Below the pieces are notes generated by a model. It did no database searches. It was given only the letters and a program-made list of their open reading frames with translations, and was not told the DNA's origin. A DNA stretch of 64,000 nucleotides from Brachyhypopomus gauderio (Eukaryota > Chordata > Actinopteri > Gymnotiformes > Hypopomidae), in the NCBI RefSeq assembly GCF_052324685.1, contig NC_135228.1, positions 15,408,920 to 15,472,919 on the forward strand, given 5' to 3'. The position numbers and the translations under genes are program-made. This document shows positions 1-12,054 of the stretch, piece after piece; positions within the stretch are counted from its first letter, which is position 1; each line of letters opens with the position of its first letter.

Positions 1-2394
1 ACGGCATCACTCTCAACTTGACTCTGACTTTATGAAATTGACCACTATTATGAAATATCTGCATTTGTACTTTTATTGTACAGGCCATTGAATTGTCTAA
101 AATTAAAAGCGACTGGACTGATCACATAATCTTGAAGATATTTTGCCATTGGTCCGAGCCGTTCATCCTCAGATCAGTGGTAAATATCTACTAGATTATC
201 TCAGACCTGGTTCATATCCACTGGATCCAAGATCAATCCTTACGATCTTTACCAAGAAGCATGCTGAATTTTACCAAATGTGTTCCAAGATTTTCTTACC
301 TCACACTTGCTGCAACATAATGTTAAATAATTAAACTCCAATCCATGACCATGGTAGAAGATCATGTTGTTTTGGCTGTACGAGACTGCATATTTATACT
401 GTATACATGATGTGTCTTTTGCCTGCACAGAGGGCTGTTCTGTAAACTGCAGCTCAGTCAGACAACCCTTAATATAACAGCCTTCAGTGCCAAAAGTGTT
501 ACAGACATTATTCTTTTGACTTCATTCAATAACATCTGATGTTTTGGACTTAACCTGAGGAAACCAAACATCCTTTCTAGCCTTTATACCCTCACTGATC
601 TTCTCAAATGATCCCAGGCCCAAACGTCTTCAGACATATGGGGAGGTACAGTAAAATAAACCCGATAAACATAAATATACATCATTAGAGCAGCACAACA
701 TTCAAAGTTAACATTCAACATTAGCTCTGGGCAGCTCCACTCTCCCATACTGCATGCATAAACAGTTGCAAGGTCCACAGGGCTAGCACAATAGTGAAAT
801 CACACTCAGGAAGCATTTCTCAACGCAGGTCCACCCAGAGGGCCATGCAGGTTAAGAAGCATGTGATGTTTTGACATCCATACTGTAGTAAGGCTAAATG
901 AATAATCGATGGTGCTTAGATGCTTAGACACCAAGGACATTTGATTTTTCTTCTATAGCGGCGTTTAAAATGCTTATGAAAGTTTCATGACTCCAGCGTG
1001 CAATTTAGAAAATGCTGCACGACTCTAGGGATTCACAATCGTGTGAAGGAGTGAATTACATTACCTCCCACTGACACATCATTACACTGATTTATGTAAT
1101 TACCAGTACACAATGAATGAAAACATATTTGCATCATACACTTCTGTCACCTTGCCAATTGATTAAATAGATTTTTTTTTCTCCCAGTGAACACATACAA
1201 AAATTGTGCTCGTTCTAGAAATGATGCAACACATGTTCTTTGTATATGCACTCAATTTCCCCAACAATCAAGACACCAACATGCTTTAACTGGATTCAAG
1301 TCTAAATCAACTGGATACTTTATTCTAACTAGTCAAAACTATTAAACCCATTCAACTTATTCTGGTACAGAACCAAAACCTGTGTATCAGTTCATGGAAA
1401 GCAACTCCATTGCTACCACTGAAAGAAAGAAAATCTACTTGACATGAGCGCCCAATCAAACTGTCTCCAGCATTCCACAATTGGCTGCCACATAGCAGTT
1501 GGTGATGCAGTTAATTATGGGTTCAGTACATGGCAACCACAGAGAAGACAGCAGATGTTCAAGTCGGAATAAAGAAAAGAATTCAAAAGCTTTCCTTCTT
1601 GAATTATATTGGCAGTTTACCTACGAAACGACAAAAGATCACTGGACGAATAAGAAAAAAAGGCAATTTCTCAGCATGGCAGCAACATATCAGTGCTAAA
1701 CACCTGCCAAAATATTGTTTAGAAAATATGAGTCATATCAACGAATGAATGAGAGACTAAATTAGTCCGAGAGGCTGCATTAGACTACAGGAAGTTAAAG
1801 TACATTGTATGTATAGCGTGGACGTAAATAGCCTGATCTCACATCATACACGTTTGATATTCGCTGATAAAATATTGTTACAGGCCCTGAATGGAAAGGA
1901 TTAATGAAGCAAATCACACAACGATTGTCCCCGATTTCCATAAACAACGCATTCAAATGAAACCTTCATCCTCCGTGAACTTATTTGAAAGGTCTAACTT
2001 AATAGATCTCGATTCACCAAACAGTAAACAGTATTAGCCTGCCACGGTACAGAGGTTGCCAGAACACCCGTACAAACACCGGGCGGGTATTTTAACGACC
2101 TCTTCTGCCTCTAGTTTTAATTTCTCTCGTGCAGTTGAAGACAACACATGGCAACCCACCCGGAGTAACTCTGTGTTATAGTATGCACATTACATACAGC
2201 GCCCGTTACAGACATCCCATTAGCATGCAGTTGTGGAATACTGAAATATGAAAATAATGATGAACCATCAGAGAAGATGAATATCAAGATAGGAAACGAA
2301 CCATAACCGCAAAGCACCGTATTTATAGACGATGGTTTAAAAAAAACAAACGAAACAAAAAAAAAGCTCGCTTGGTAGAGAGATTATGGTTGAG
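1..2394. other. non-coding stretch, no gene seen
   Basis: AT-rich sequence with no open frame that resembles a protein family and no convincing splice-bounded exon on either strand. The short open frames here (up to about 72 codons) are no longer than chance. It may be distal regulatory sequence or intron of a gene outside the window. I see no RNA gene. Confidence 0.5.
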
Positions 2395-2860
2395 CTAGTA
2401 AATTCACGCCATCGGGGTTGTCTCTCAGCTCCAGCATCTCGCGTCACCTGCAATTTTTCAAATCTATATATTTGACGACGAAAGGATGCGCAAACGCTGT
2501 TGGTATATTACCTGCTCGCCGTTCAGCGCTCTCACCCGGGGAAAGTGCGTTTGCAGATATCCACGCCTCACTATAGAAATTGTTCGTTTATCGTTTGTAC
2601 AGTCCACGGATGCGAAATGCGTTGCTTGCCCTCCTCTCCCCCCTTGCGTGCAGACGACGGCTGTGAGTCAAGCTGCTGCACCTGCATCCCCGTATGAGGA
2701 GATACAGCGAATCTGTGCAACTGCGCGCGAGACCCACCGCGTCCTCGGCGCTCGCGCCCTTAACCGGTAGTGGTTTATGGGACCGGAATGAAGGCGCGGT
2801 CAGCGGAGCACCTCTACCAATCACCCCGCACTAGTCTACCGCCTCCGAGGCACTCCGAGC
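2395..2860. promoter_or_regulatory. CpG-rich patch, possible promoter
   Basis: The base composition changes abruptly from AT-rich to CpG-rich, with many CG dinucleotides between about 2400 and 2860, then returns to AT-rich sequence. Such islands often mark vertebrate promoters. No adjacent coding exon can be recognised on either strand, so the gene served, if any, is unknown. The open frames at 2486-2770 (plus) and 2588-2824 (minus) are probably by-products of the GC-rich composition. Confidence 0.3.
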
Positions 2861-3769
2861 AAGTGATGACTCCAGAACAGCTGCTTTAATGTAATTTACC
2901 TTTATCAAAAAATAAACCACCGACTTTGGACAGATGAGCCTCGAATCAGCCCCTAGTCCAGCTCCGTCTCTGACAGCACAGTAACCCTAAAACTTTTTCC
3001 ATTAGGGGAATTTCGGAGTCAATTTATATTTTGCCATAACTGACTTTTCCTATTCTTAGTGAATACCTTGCTATCCTTTGCTATGATGCGGTTATGGTAA
3101 GAAATCAATGACAGGTTACTGCAATAGCAGGTAAAGGGGGTTGGTACATAGACACATTCAAACAGGCCTTGCATCAGTACCCCAGCTCAGTGGCTGTGAG
3201 CAACTGTAGGTTTAAAATTCCACCTCTTCTATGTTGGACAGAAAAGCAATTTGGGGTCTTAATTCTTCTTTTAGTTCTATGCAGATGGCTCTGGTTATGT
3301 GTCTGATCTTCAAGTGCAAAGACGCAAATCAACAATGAACAGATTCATGTTATCCATAGGACTATAAATGCAAATGCTTCGTGTAATGACCCGATAATTC
3401 GAACAAGCGTGATAAATGGAATCTACTTGAGTCCCAGTGTGTAGCCGTGACCCCCAGGCTATGAGTAATGACTGAAAACACGAGTGCCTAGTTAGAACAC
3501 CAGTAGCCTGTAGCTGGGTGAGAAGTGTGGAGAGGAGTAGGCACCTCAGAGGGAGGCCAGATGACATTTGTACCCAGAGTGTTCCAAAACATTTATGGAA
3601 TGTGAGCATGAGCGATGGTGAGAAAGATGGAGATAGAAAGAGAGAGAGAGGGAGAGAGGGAGAGAGAGAAGTACAGTACAGTGTCCTTACTTCTTGAAAG
3701 TGGCTGTGTGCTTTCAAACACTGGAACAAGTGCCTTGGGATGACTCACTGCCTGTCTTTATCTTCCCTG
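2861..3769. other. non-coding stretch with GA-rich tract
   Basis: No gene recognised. A purine-rich GA tract lies at about 3624-3672, which makes a low-complexity open frame on the minus strand at 3310-3729 that I do not regard as coding. Confidence 0.45.
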
Positions 3770-4080
3770 AGCAGACAGAAAAGCCCACTTCTCCACACGG
3801 GGCCCGGGGTGGCCGACGTCCAGCGCCCTGGCGGCTGGGGCCGCCGGCGGCCCCTCCCCCCCGCGTCCTGCGTCCCGCACGTCAGCGACGGCCGCCTTGT
3901 TGCTGGAGCCGAGCCTTCGCTCCCGTGTGATTCCCTCGCTCAGGATGCGCACGGGCGATCCCGCTCGGAAGTGGATGGCCGTGGCACGTAAAGAGGCTTA
4001 GAAAGAAAGGGACGTGGAGACGAGCGGCGGCGCGGCTGCGTGTGCCGATGACACCGCGGGCTTCGTCTTAAACCTGGACG
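3770..4080. promoter_or_regulatory. CpG-rich patch
   Basis: A short, very GC- and CpG-rich block embedded in AT-rich flanks. It could be a promoter or CpG island. No exon with a family match adjoins it. Confidence 0.3.
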
Positions 4081-4177
4081 GAGTTGGTGCCAAGACCCCA
4101 GAGTCCCTTACAGCTCAGAGTGCGTGGCTGCATGAGACAGCGATTAATGCAGAGTGACAAGGTCACGGGAGATAGAC

Positions 4178-4179
<2 letters not shown>

Positions 4180-4238
<59 letters not shown>

Positions 4239-4264
4239 TCTTCTTCTTCTTCTCTTTCTCTCTC
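4180..4264. repeat. (TC)n / (TTC)n microsatellite
   Basis: An uninterrupted TC dinucleotide run passes into TTC trinucleotides and back to TC. Simple sequence repeat. Confidence 0.95.
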
Positions 4265-5454
4265 ACGCGTGTTAATGTGTGGTTTCAGGAATAGCTGCAC
4301 CGCTGTGCCAATGAACAGCCGTGATGGAGGCCTTGAAATGTGCTGCTGTGATTACTGGGTAAGAGGGGCTCTGGAGTGGGGGGAAGACCAGGTGAAGATT
4401 GACTAGCCCATGATCACCATTGCTTTAGGGGCACAATGATTACGTAAACCATATCATCACTCACTTCCTGTCTCCTTGCCATATTCAATGCCCACCCCTC
4501 ACCCCACTCTCTCTTTCTCTCGGACACATACGCAGCTCTTGACAAGCCGCCAGGCAGCTGTGTTTGTCGCCGTCGCTTCCCCAGGGCTGACTCCTGGGCA
4601 ATTTAGCACAATTAGGAGATTAAAAAAACATAACAGCATGCATTTAACCACTTCCGTGCAAGGCATAGGCGAGATGGACTGTGAATAGCCAGTTGTGCGG
4701 AGCGTTGGTCTGGGGTCATCATCATTGTGTGGTCGTACCCGGAGGGTCCCCAGGGACAGACACTGCAGAAGAGCTCTGTGGCTTCTAATGCACTAACTCA
4801 TTATTCACCAGCTCATATCAAGTTATTAGTGGTGATGCAATTATGCTACAAATTGAGATGCCTGATTTGGTGAGATAAATTTGCAATATGTAAATAAATC
4901 AGCAAACATCTGTTATCTAAACTGGCTGAGAATGATGAGAAGTTTCCCAGTGTAGTTAGGTGGAAACGTATCGGAGCAGAGGTGTTGTGCGTGCCGGGCT
5001 CTGGCTGAAGGTCTGGTTCTGACTCCTCAGCTGATCTTCCCGTGTGCTATAATGAATTCAAAATGTTCCGCTCCACAATGGATCCAGTCAATAATCCATG
5101 TCAGGCATCAAGGATAACAAGACTTCACCCAAGGACCTGCCCTTGAGAAACTGAGACAAAGAAAGAGAGAGTGACACCGGGAGAGAGAGGGAGCAAGTGG
5201 GGGAGATCAAGAGAGAGAGAGAGAGTGGGAGAGGGAGAGAGAGCAACAGAGAAAAAGAGGAGAGATCAATAAAGTAGAGACAAAACATTCAAACAGAATG
5301 CATTGGATCTTCCCCGTCCACCTGTTCTAGAAGGACCTCACACTCCTGTCACTCTCCCCCTCACACAATCTCTCGGGGACGGCTCAGGGAAATACAGCTT
5401 GACTCTGCACTGCTCCTGATAAGGGCTCTGTGCCCAGACGTACCACAGAAGGCC
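4265..5454. other. non-coding stretch with homeobox-like AT-rich core
   Basis: No gene seen. Between about 4590 and 4930 the sequence is AT-rich, non-repetitive and dense in TAAT/ATTA cores (for example around 4604-4616 and 4795-4835). That texture is often found in conserved non-coding enhancers. A GA-rich tract lies at about 5158-5260. Any regulatory role is inference from texture only. Confidence 0.3.
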
Positions 5455-5486
<32 letters not shown>

Positions 5487-5592
5487 GCTCACACACACAC
5501 GCGCGCGCAAACTCATGCGCTCACGCACACACACGCACACTCGCGCGCACATTCACACACGTGCACACACACACACACACACAAACACACAC
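5455..5592. repeat. (CA)n microsatellite, interrupted
   Basis: CA/CG dinucleotide repeats interrupted by GCGC and CTC triplets. They give long low-complexity open frames on both strands that are not genes. Confidence 0.95.
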
Positions 5593-6404
5593 AGAGAGCT
5601 TTTATGTGGTCTGCCTGGCCTCGGTGGGGATTCTTTCACACATTCAGCCCTGTCTTGGAGGCAGAAAGTTAGTCAGCCTATTACGATAACAAATCCCCCA
5701 AAAGCAATAGTGCAGATTAATTTATCTTTTCTGAAACACAACACTCAGCTTGTCTTGAGATTTCCCCTCGCTTGTGTTTCATTACCTTCGCATATCTCCC
5801 TTCATTCCATTCTGTTCTCTGTACAATTGGCCCTGCACAATGTCGCCCGCTACTTTTCCACCATTCAGATTAAGACTCAAGACTCTGCACTCTAGTCACA
5901 GCTAAAAAGGCTATTTTGCACTGTTATTTCTGGGTTGACAGCCTCCATGTATTGTACGTTTCTTGCTTGTAACCCATGAAGTCGAAGAAACGGTCTCTCC
6001 GTCGGCCACCTGCCTAGATGCCGCAAAATTGAAGATTGTAGTGGTGAGATGCGTCCTCCGGGACAGTGCATCGGAGTAATGATCCATCACGCATCCACAC
6101 TGAGGCTGCAGTTGGCAGAGGTTCACTTCTGGATGGATGGAAACTTCTGCATCCAGACAAACAGCATGCTAATGTTAGGCAATTTATTGTGTGATGTGAG
6201 TAAAACTGATTTCTAAATTCCTCTCCTTGCTGAGCAAAGTCTACCGTCCACTTTCGCTCACGCTGAGGTGAGCTGTCAGTTAAAGGCTTCAGTGACAGTT
6301 ATGGAAGCCCTCAGCCAATCTGGTGTTAGGGTGGAGTTTAGCTTTACGGAGGCACCTGACTCAGGCTACGGTTGCTGCAGCTTTTGAGGCCGGGTCTGGG
6401 CCAT
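5593..6404. other. non-coding stretch, nothing recognised
   Basis: Unique-looking sequence with no protein family match, splice-bounded exon or repeat that I can name. Confidence 0.4.
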
Positions 6405-6650
6405 ATGGCCAAGGTGGATCCAGAGAGGGATCTATGGTGGATCCAGTGAGGGATCCAGGGTGATCCAGAGAGGGATCCAAGGTGATCCAGAGAGGGATCC
6501 AGGGTAATCCAGAGAGGGATCTATGGTGGATCCAGAGAGGGATCCAGGGTGATCCAGAGAGGGATCCAGGGTGATCCAGAGAGGGATCCAGGGTGATCCA
6601 GAGAGGGATCCAGAGAGGGATCCAGGGTGATCCTGAGAGGGACTCGTCCG
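6405..6650. repeat. minisatellite of GATCCAGAGAGG-type units
   Basis: Tandem units of about 20-22 bases, each carrying a GGATCC site and the phrase GATCCAGAGAGGGATCC, with variants (GGTGATCC, GGTAATCC, TATGGTGG). About eleven units by eye. The array is non-coding. Confidence 0.9.
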
Positions 6651-6789
6651 TGACTCAGAGCATAGGCCATGGCCAGGATATTTGTGTCAGGACCGCACCA
6701 GGTGAGATCACCGTGACGTTGGAGTGGCGCGAGGTGACCACACTAGGACTCGCTTGGCTGTCTCTGTGGCCCCCGGGCTTGCAGCTAGC

Positions 6790-7050
6790 TTCTCCGAGAA
6801 CAGCCTGTAGCACAAGCTTAGCAGCTGCTCCAAGATCAGCCCGTAGCATTAGCTTAGCAGCTGCGCCGAGATAAGCCCATAGCTTAAGCTTAGGAGCTGC
6901 TCCAAGATCAGCCCGCAGCACAAGCTCAGCAGCTGAACCGAGATCAGCACACAGTGTACGCTTAGCAGCTGCTCTGAGATCAGCCTGTAGCACAAAGCTC
7001 AGCCGCTGAACCAAGATCAGCCCGTAGCATGAGCTTAGCAGCTGCTTGTG
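6790..7050. repeat. minisatellite of about 36-bp units
   Basis: Diverged tandem copies of a unit containing TTAGCAGCTGCTCC and AGATCAGCCCGTAGCA. About seven copies, with GTAGCACAAGC and GTAGCATTAGC variants. On the minus strand it reads as repeated leucine/alanine-rich peptide in an open frame (6655-7116), a by-product of the unit length being a multiple of three. Confidence 0.85.
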
Positions 7051-8078
7051 CACGGGCCAAGTCACTGGCAATGCTCGAGACACCCTCGTTGACCGGGTTA
7101 ACCCCTGCGAGACCACTTAACAGCGCCGAAGGCTGGAGACATGAGCGCCGTAAAGCTGCAGCAACACCGGTGACGAGCGGCTCAATCAAAATGCAAACGC
7201 AATCAGCGGAGCGAGGGCTGAGCAAAAACACACTGATTGTAATGAACAGGTATTAAGTACTTGTGAATAGGAAACTATATAATCCAAGATGATTCATGCA
7301 AGCAAAATAAGCCGTCGTTCAGATCAATACCCACAGCTCCCTATTAGAGTCAAAGGTCATGCCCCCCGCCTCTCCACTCAATTTCCTTGCACTGGATTGG
7401 ATAATTAGTCCATAGATGGTCTGGCCAGGTCCCAGTAGGGGACTGCCTTAAATTCTGACACTGGCAGTAAATTAACCACCTGTTCTTTAAAGCAGGGGGT
7501 CAAAATTTGCAAGGAACTCCTGAACACACCTGGCACTTGTGCAGCAATGAAAAAAGAAGCACCAAAGGTTGAACACTTTCACTAAAGGTTGCATTTGATT
7601 TGGAAATCAACCACTTAATGACTTTATGTAATTCACTTTCATCCCATATCGTTTCAGACCACGATGGCATTGATAACGAATGAAATTCTAGTCCTTGATC
7701 AGCCGGGTGCATTGCAGCTCCAGTGTGCTCGCCGTGGTGTGATGGAGTCCTGCGAGGAGGGTGTTGCTGGAGTCCCGTCGGGGTTGTCTCTGCCGACGTG
7801 GTGTCACATTTCTGTGGGAGTGCAAGGTCACGGGTGCTTCTGTGGGCGCCGCCATGAGGAGCTCGGTGCAGTCAGTCAGCCCACATTAACCTCAGCAGCC
7901 CAGAGCAGCAGGGCACACACACCAGCACTGCGCGTTTGGAGACACACACGTGTGCACATACACATACACACAGTCTGACAACCATGCTCATATAGACAGC
8001 ATATAGCATCAATATGTCTGTTTTAGAGTCTTCTTAACACACAGACATGCACACATGCACACACATTCACACACACAC

Positions 8079-8264
8079 ATACAGTTAGCCTCAAACATGT
8101 CAGCAGTTGAAGAGGCACTTTCTAACCCACATTACATCTTTTCCAGGCTGCAGTGACTGTGTTTTTATTATTCGGCTTCGTCACCACCCCAACTGTTTCC
8201 CTCCCTCTCTCTGTCTCTCTCTCTCACTGTCTCTCTCTCTCTTACAAACACACACACTACCGCA

Positions 8265-8337
<73 letters not shown>

Positions 8338-8445
8338 AGCCTCAAACATGTCAGCAGTTGAAGAGGCACTTTCTAACCCACATTACATCTTTTCCAGGCT
8401 GCAGTGTCTGTGTTTTTATTATTCGGCTTCGTCACCACCCCAACT
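8079..8445. repeat. 114-bp direct duplication around (CA)n tract
   Basis: The segment at 8079-8192 (starting CAGTTAGCCTCAAACATG) recurs almost unchanged at 8332-8445. The copies are separated by (TC)n and a long pure (CA)n run (about 8266-8332). This looks like a unit amplified together with its microsatellite border. Each copy is followed by TC-rich sequence. Confidence 0.9.
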
Positions 8446-8814
8446 TTGCTGTCTCTCTCTCACTCACTTTCTCTCTCTCCCTGTCTCTCCACCATATTTC
8501 TCTGTCTCTCTCTGTCTTAAACACACTCTCTATCTTTCTTACACACACACATGCACACACATACACTCAAACAGTAACACTGGTTCTCTCAGTGTTCTCT
8601 CCCACTCTCTTCTATCTTCTCAACATCAGGAGCAGGTGTAGATTACTGCAACTTGCACAACACTCTTAGGAGAAGACGAACAGCAGTGGAAGTCAATGAT
8701 CTCTTGAGTCGTGCAGAAGGAACTCAAATGGATCCAAAATGACAACAGCTCTGACATCATCTCAGAAGATGGAGAACAGCAGGACGTTGGGGCTGGGATG
8801 GCACAGGACCGGAG

Positions 8815-9203
8815 AGCAGGATGAAGAGGTGAGTAGCGGGATGAAGATGTGAGGAGCAGGATGAAGATGTGAGGAGCAGGTTGAAGATGTGAGGAGCAGG
8901 ATGAAGATGTGAGTAGCGGGATGAAGATGTGAGGAGCAGAATGAAGATGTGAGGAGCAGGTTGAAGATGTGAGTAGCGGGATGAAGATGTGAGGAGCACG
9001 ATGAAGATGTGAGGAGCAGGTTGAAGATGTGAGGAGCAGGATGAAGATGTGAGGAGCAGGATGAAGATGTGAGGAGCACCATGAAGATGTGAGGAGCACG
9101 ATGAAGATGTGAGGAGCAGGATGAAGATGTGAGGAGCACGATGAAGATGTGAGGAGCAGGTTGAAGATGTGAGGAGCAGGATGAAGATGTGAGGAGCAGG
9201 ACA
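8815..9203. repeat. 20-bp minisatellite
   Basis: About twenty tandem copies of a 20-base unit, consensus ATGAAGATGTGAGGAGCAGG, with ordered variants (GAGTAGCGGG, GAGGAGCACG, starting TTG instead of ATG). It gives a 192-codon open frame on the minus strand that I reject as a gene. Confidence 0.95.
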
Positions 9204-9239
9204 ATCGTCAGAGCAGCAGTACCCGAGAAGACCACTATG

Positions 9240-11560
9240 AACGTCACACTCCTGTGGTCTTCACCTCCCACCGCTGCACGGCGCTTTAATGCTCCGTGGT
9301 GGATCACAGCGTCTCGCCGAGCGGGGACCCCACATTTGTGCCTCTTATGTGATTACTGCTCTTAACGAAGTGCCCTGTAGAGACTGCCTAGAGGCCGTCT
9401 TCCCCTGCAAGCAGACAGCAGCTCACCACAGCAGCCTCTGCAAGGAGACGGGCTACGGAGTTATCGCCCTCCATAAAGCCCCGCTCCGGACAAACGTCCT
9501 TCACTCGAAGAGCTGCTTCTCCTCGTCTGGTGTCATGGTGACAAGCGTCTTTCCCTGGCAGATACTCCAATATTGCTCTTATAGGCCCAAGCAGGTGACG
9601 GTGAATGACAGTAACTGCCCCGGCGGGTCCGAGGCTGCCTCACCTCCCCCCCCCCCTCCCGCGGGGGCTGTCAATCAGGCGGGGTCAGCGGAGACCGAGC
9701 CGCCCGCCGCCGCTCATGCTAATGCCGCCCCGATCTGCCGCGTGACATTTAGCCACGCTATTTACAGCTGCTCGCCTTCCGCGGCCAGCTACGGCAGGAG
9801 CGTGTGTGTGTTCCAGGATACGAGGTATACTTGCGCATGTGTGTGTGTGTGAGGTTAATGAGACGTGTCAGGGCGTTTTGTGTTTAATTGTGTGTGTATG
9901 TGTGTGCAGAGCAAGGGAGAAATGCTGCCATTGTTGGGAATGAATGAGGGTGGATGTTAGCATGACTTCTCATTCCTGAATGTGCCTGTTCTGGAGAGCA
10001 GCGTTAATGATCCCCGCTGCAGATCGGAGGTCCGGCTCCTGGCACACGGCCGCCCGGCATTTCCTATGTCACTGGCCCTCTTTAATGATCACCTCGTAAT
10101 CACATTTTACGCACCTCCATCTTGTCGTTAGGCCAGGAGCAGCTCCATCCAAAGCTTCACGCTGGCACTTATTCCCACTCGCTGTACTCTGGTGCAGCGG
10201 CCAGCCCCCTTCAGATGGGCTTTCATCACCACTCGGCCTCTAAGACCACAACCCCACCCCCCCTCCACCACCCTCCACCCCCCCCTCCACCCCTTTCGCT
10301 TGAACCCACGCTGCTCCACTCTCGCCTCTCGCCTCCGTTTAATTATTCTCCCATTACCTTCCAGTGTCCTGCTCCTTCACGGGAGCTCAGCGAGGTCCGG
10401 CCCGGTGGATTCCACTCCATTGCCCGGGTTAATGGGGGAGGCAGGCCCGAGTGGATGAGTCTCCCAGAGGCAACGCTCGCGTGAAGTGCATCTCCTCCCC
10501 GTCGGCATGTTCTGCATGCGCTGGATGCACAACCCCCATCACGGCCGGGGGGGGCCGAACGGAGCGGAAGGCTCGAATTGGCCGCGAGGTCTGGTGGCAG
10601 TCGGCTGCGCTCCCGAGCTTCTGATTTGCGCTGGGGGGTTGGGGGGGGGGGGGGGTATAAACAGAAGCGTTAAGCCAGGAGCAGCGGGGCAGAGCTCAGT
10701 GAAGTGGAGACTGAAGAGATGTGGTGGGGGGGGGGGGGGGGGAGAAACCACAAGTCTAAAGATTAGGATGTAAAATAATGAAGTGGTGTGACTAGATAAG
10801 CCAGGGGGGGAGAGAGAGAGGGGGAGAGAGAGAGAGAGGCAGAGGGCAGGAGAGAGAGAGGAGAGAGAGAGGAGAGTGCGAGTAGATCCAATCTCCAGGC
10901 CTGTCCGTCACAGGCAGGGTGTTTACTGCCCCGTGTCTGCTCCTCTCTGGCCCGCCCGCACGCGGAGTGCCGCGCGGTGCGTCAGCCTCATTGATGTCGT
11001 GCCAGCACTCGGCAGGCCGGCCGGGCCTGGCAGCGGGCGGAGCCGGCCCATCCCTGTCCCGGTGGGTAGCCTCGCCTTCAAAGCGGCTCCGAAGCCCGCC
11101 TCCAGAGCCAAGCGTCAGAAGTGGTTACGAACCGCAACGATTAAGGACTTTGTTCTTGTAGGGGAGGCGCCCATGACCACATGCAACATCAGGACTGGAA
11201 TGGACAGATTTAGGTTTTTTTATTTTTTATATAGCACAGTTCCTTTAGTTATGCATGCGGAGAGTTCTCTGGCAGGCAGACATCTGCTAACGCCACTGGC
11301 CACGGTGCGGTTCTAACGGCATGGCCGCCGGTGCCGTGCGGGCCCGAGGAGCGCTGTGGTCGGCCTCGTCCTCATTCCCAGCAGCGTCTGACCTCTCGCC
11401 CGACGTAAGCGTGTAGGTCAGCTGAAAGTTCAGCGTGTACCCTCCCTGTGCAGCACGGCCACTGGCACCCTGAGTCTCCACACCCTCACCCAGGGCACTG
11501 CAGTAGCAGCCCGCCCGCTGCCTGCACGCCTTCCAAAGGTACAAACCAGCATTTCTCTTG
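9240..11560. promoter_or_regulatory. long CpG-rich region without recognisable exon
   Basis: Extended GC- and CpG-rich sequence with poly-G and poly-C runs and a GA-rich tract (10805-10875). In human, NRXN2 begins next to the 3' end of RASGRP2, so a promoter or 5' UTR of a large neighbour would be expected about here on the minus strand. I looked for neurexin LNS or signal-peptide coding sequence and did not find it. The open frames at 9289-9852 and 10876-11316 match nothing I know. Confidence 0.3.
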
Positions 11561-11614
11561 AGCAACCACAGTGAGCAGTACTTAGGACATGCTCACTCAG
11601 CACTCCTGCATTCA

Positions 11615-11616
<2 letters not shown>

Positions 11617-11668
<52 letters not shown>
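11617..11668. repeat. (CA)n microsatellite
   Basis: Pure CA dinucleotide run. A (GT)n run follows at about 11763-11792, so the two lie in inverted relation about 95 bases apart. Confidence 0.95.
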
Positions 11669-11671
<3 letters not shown>

Positions 11672-11760
11672 AGTGTTGTACTGTATACTCCCTTAGGGCA
11701 AGCACCAATGAATGTTAATTCCACTCCGCTGCCAGCCAAGAGATGTTCTTGATAAAGTAT

Positions 11761-11794
<34 letters not shown>

Positions 11795-12054
11795 TCCGAA
11801 GCCCTGAGGGCTATCGGCCACTCCAGCACTTCCTGGTCCTCTGCCACCTTCACGTCACACATTAGTAATATGGAGCGCAGCGCCCTGCCTCTTCCACTCT
11901 CCCGTCCTTAATGACTTGATTATTCAGATTATTCAGACTCGAGCACACCGATACCCACACACGCCTCCACAGTGGAGACGGGCCTCCACCTGGACCTTCA
12001 CAAGGTTAACCAAGGCGCTGCCGCCCGCTAGCCGGGAGGAGAGGCCGCACGCGT

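Noticed and set aside
8626-9307. Minus-strand open frames of 181-192 codons
   Set aside because: They are produced by the 20-base minisatellite; the peptide is a monotonous repeat with three overlapping frames open.
9289-9852. 187-codon plus-strand open frame in CpG-rich DNA
   Set aside because: GC-rich sequence lengthens chance frames; it contains a poly-C run and ends in GT repeat, with no recognisable domain or splice borders.
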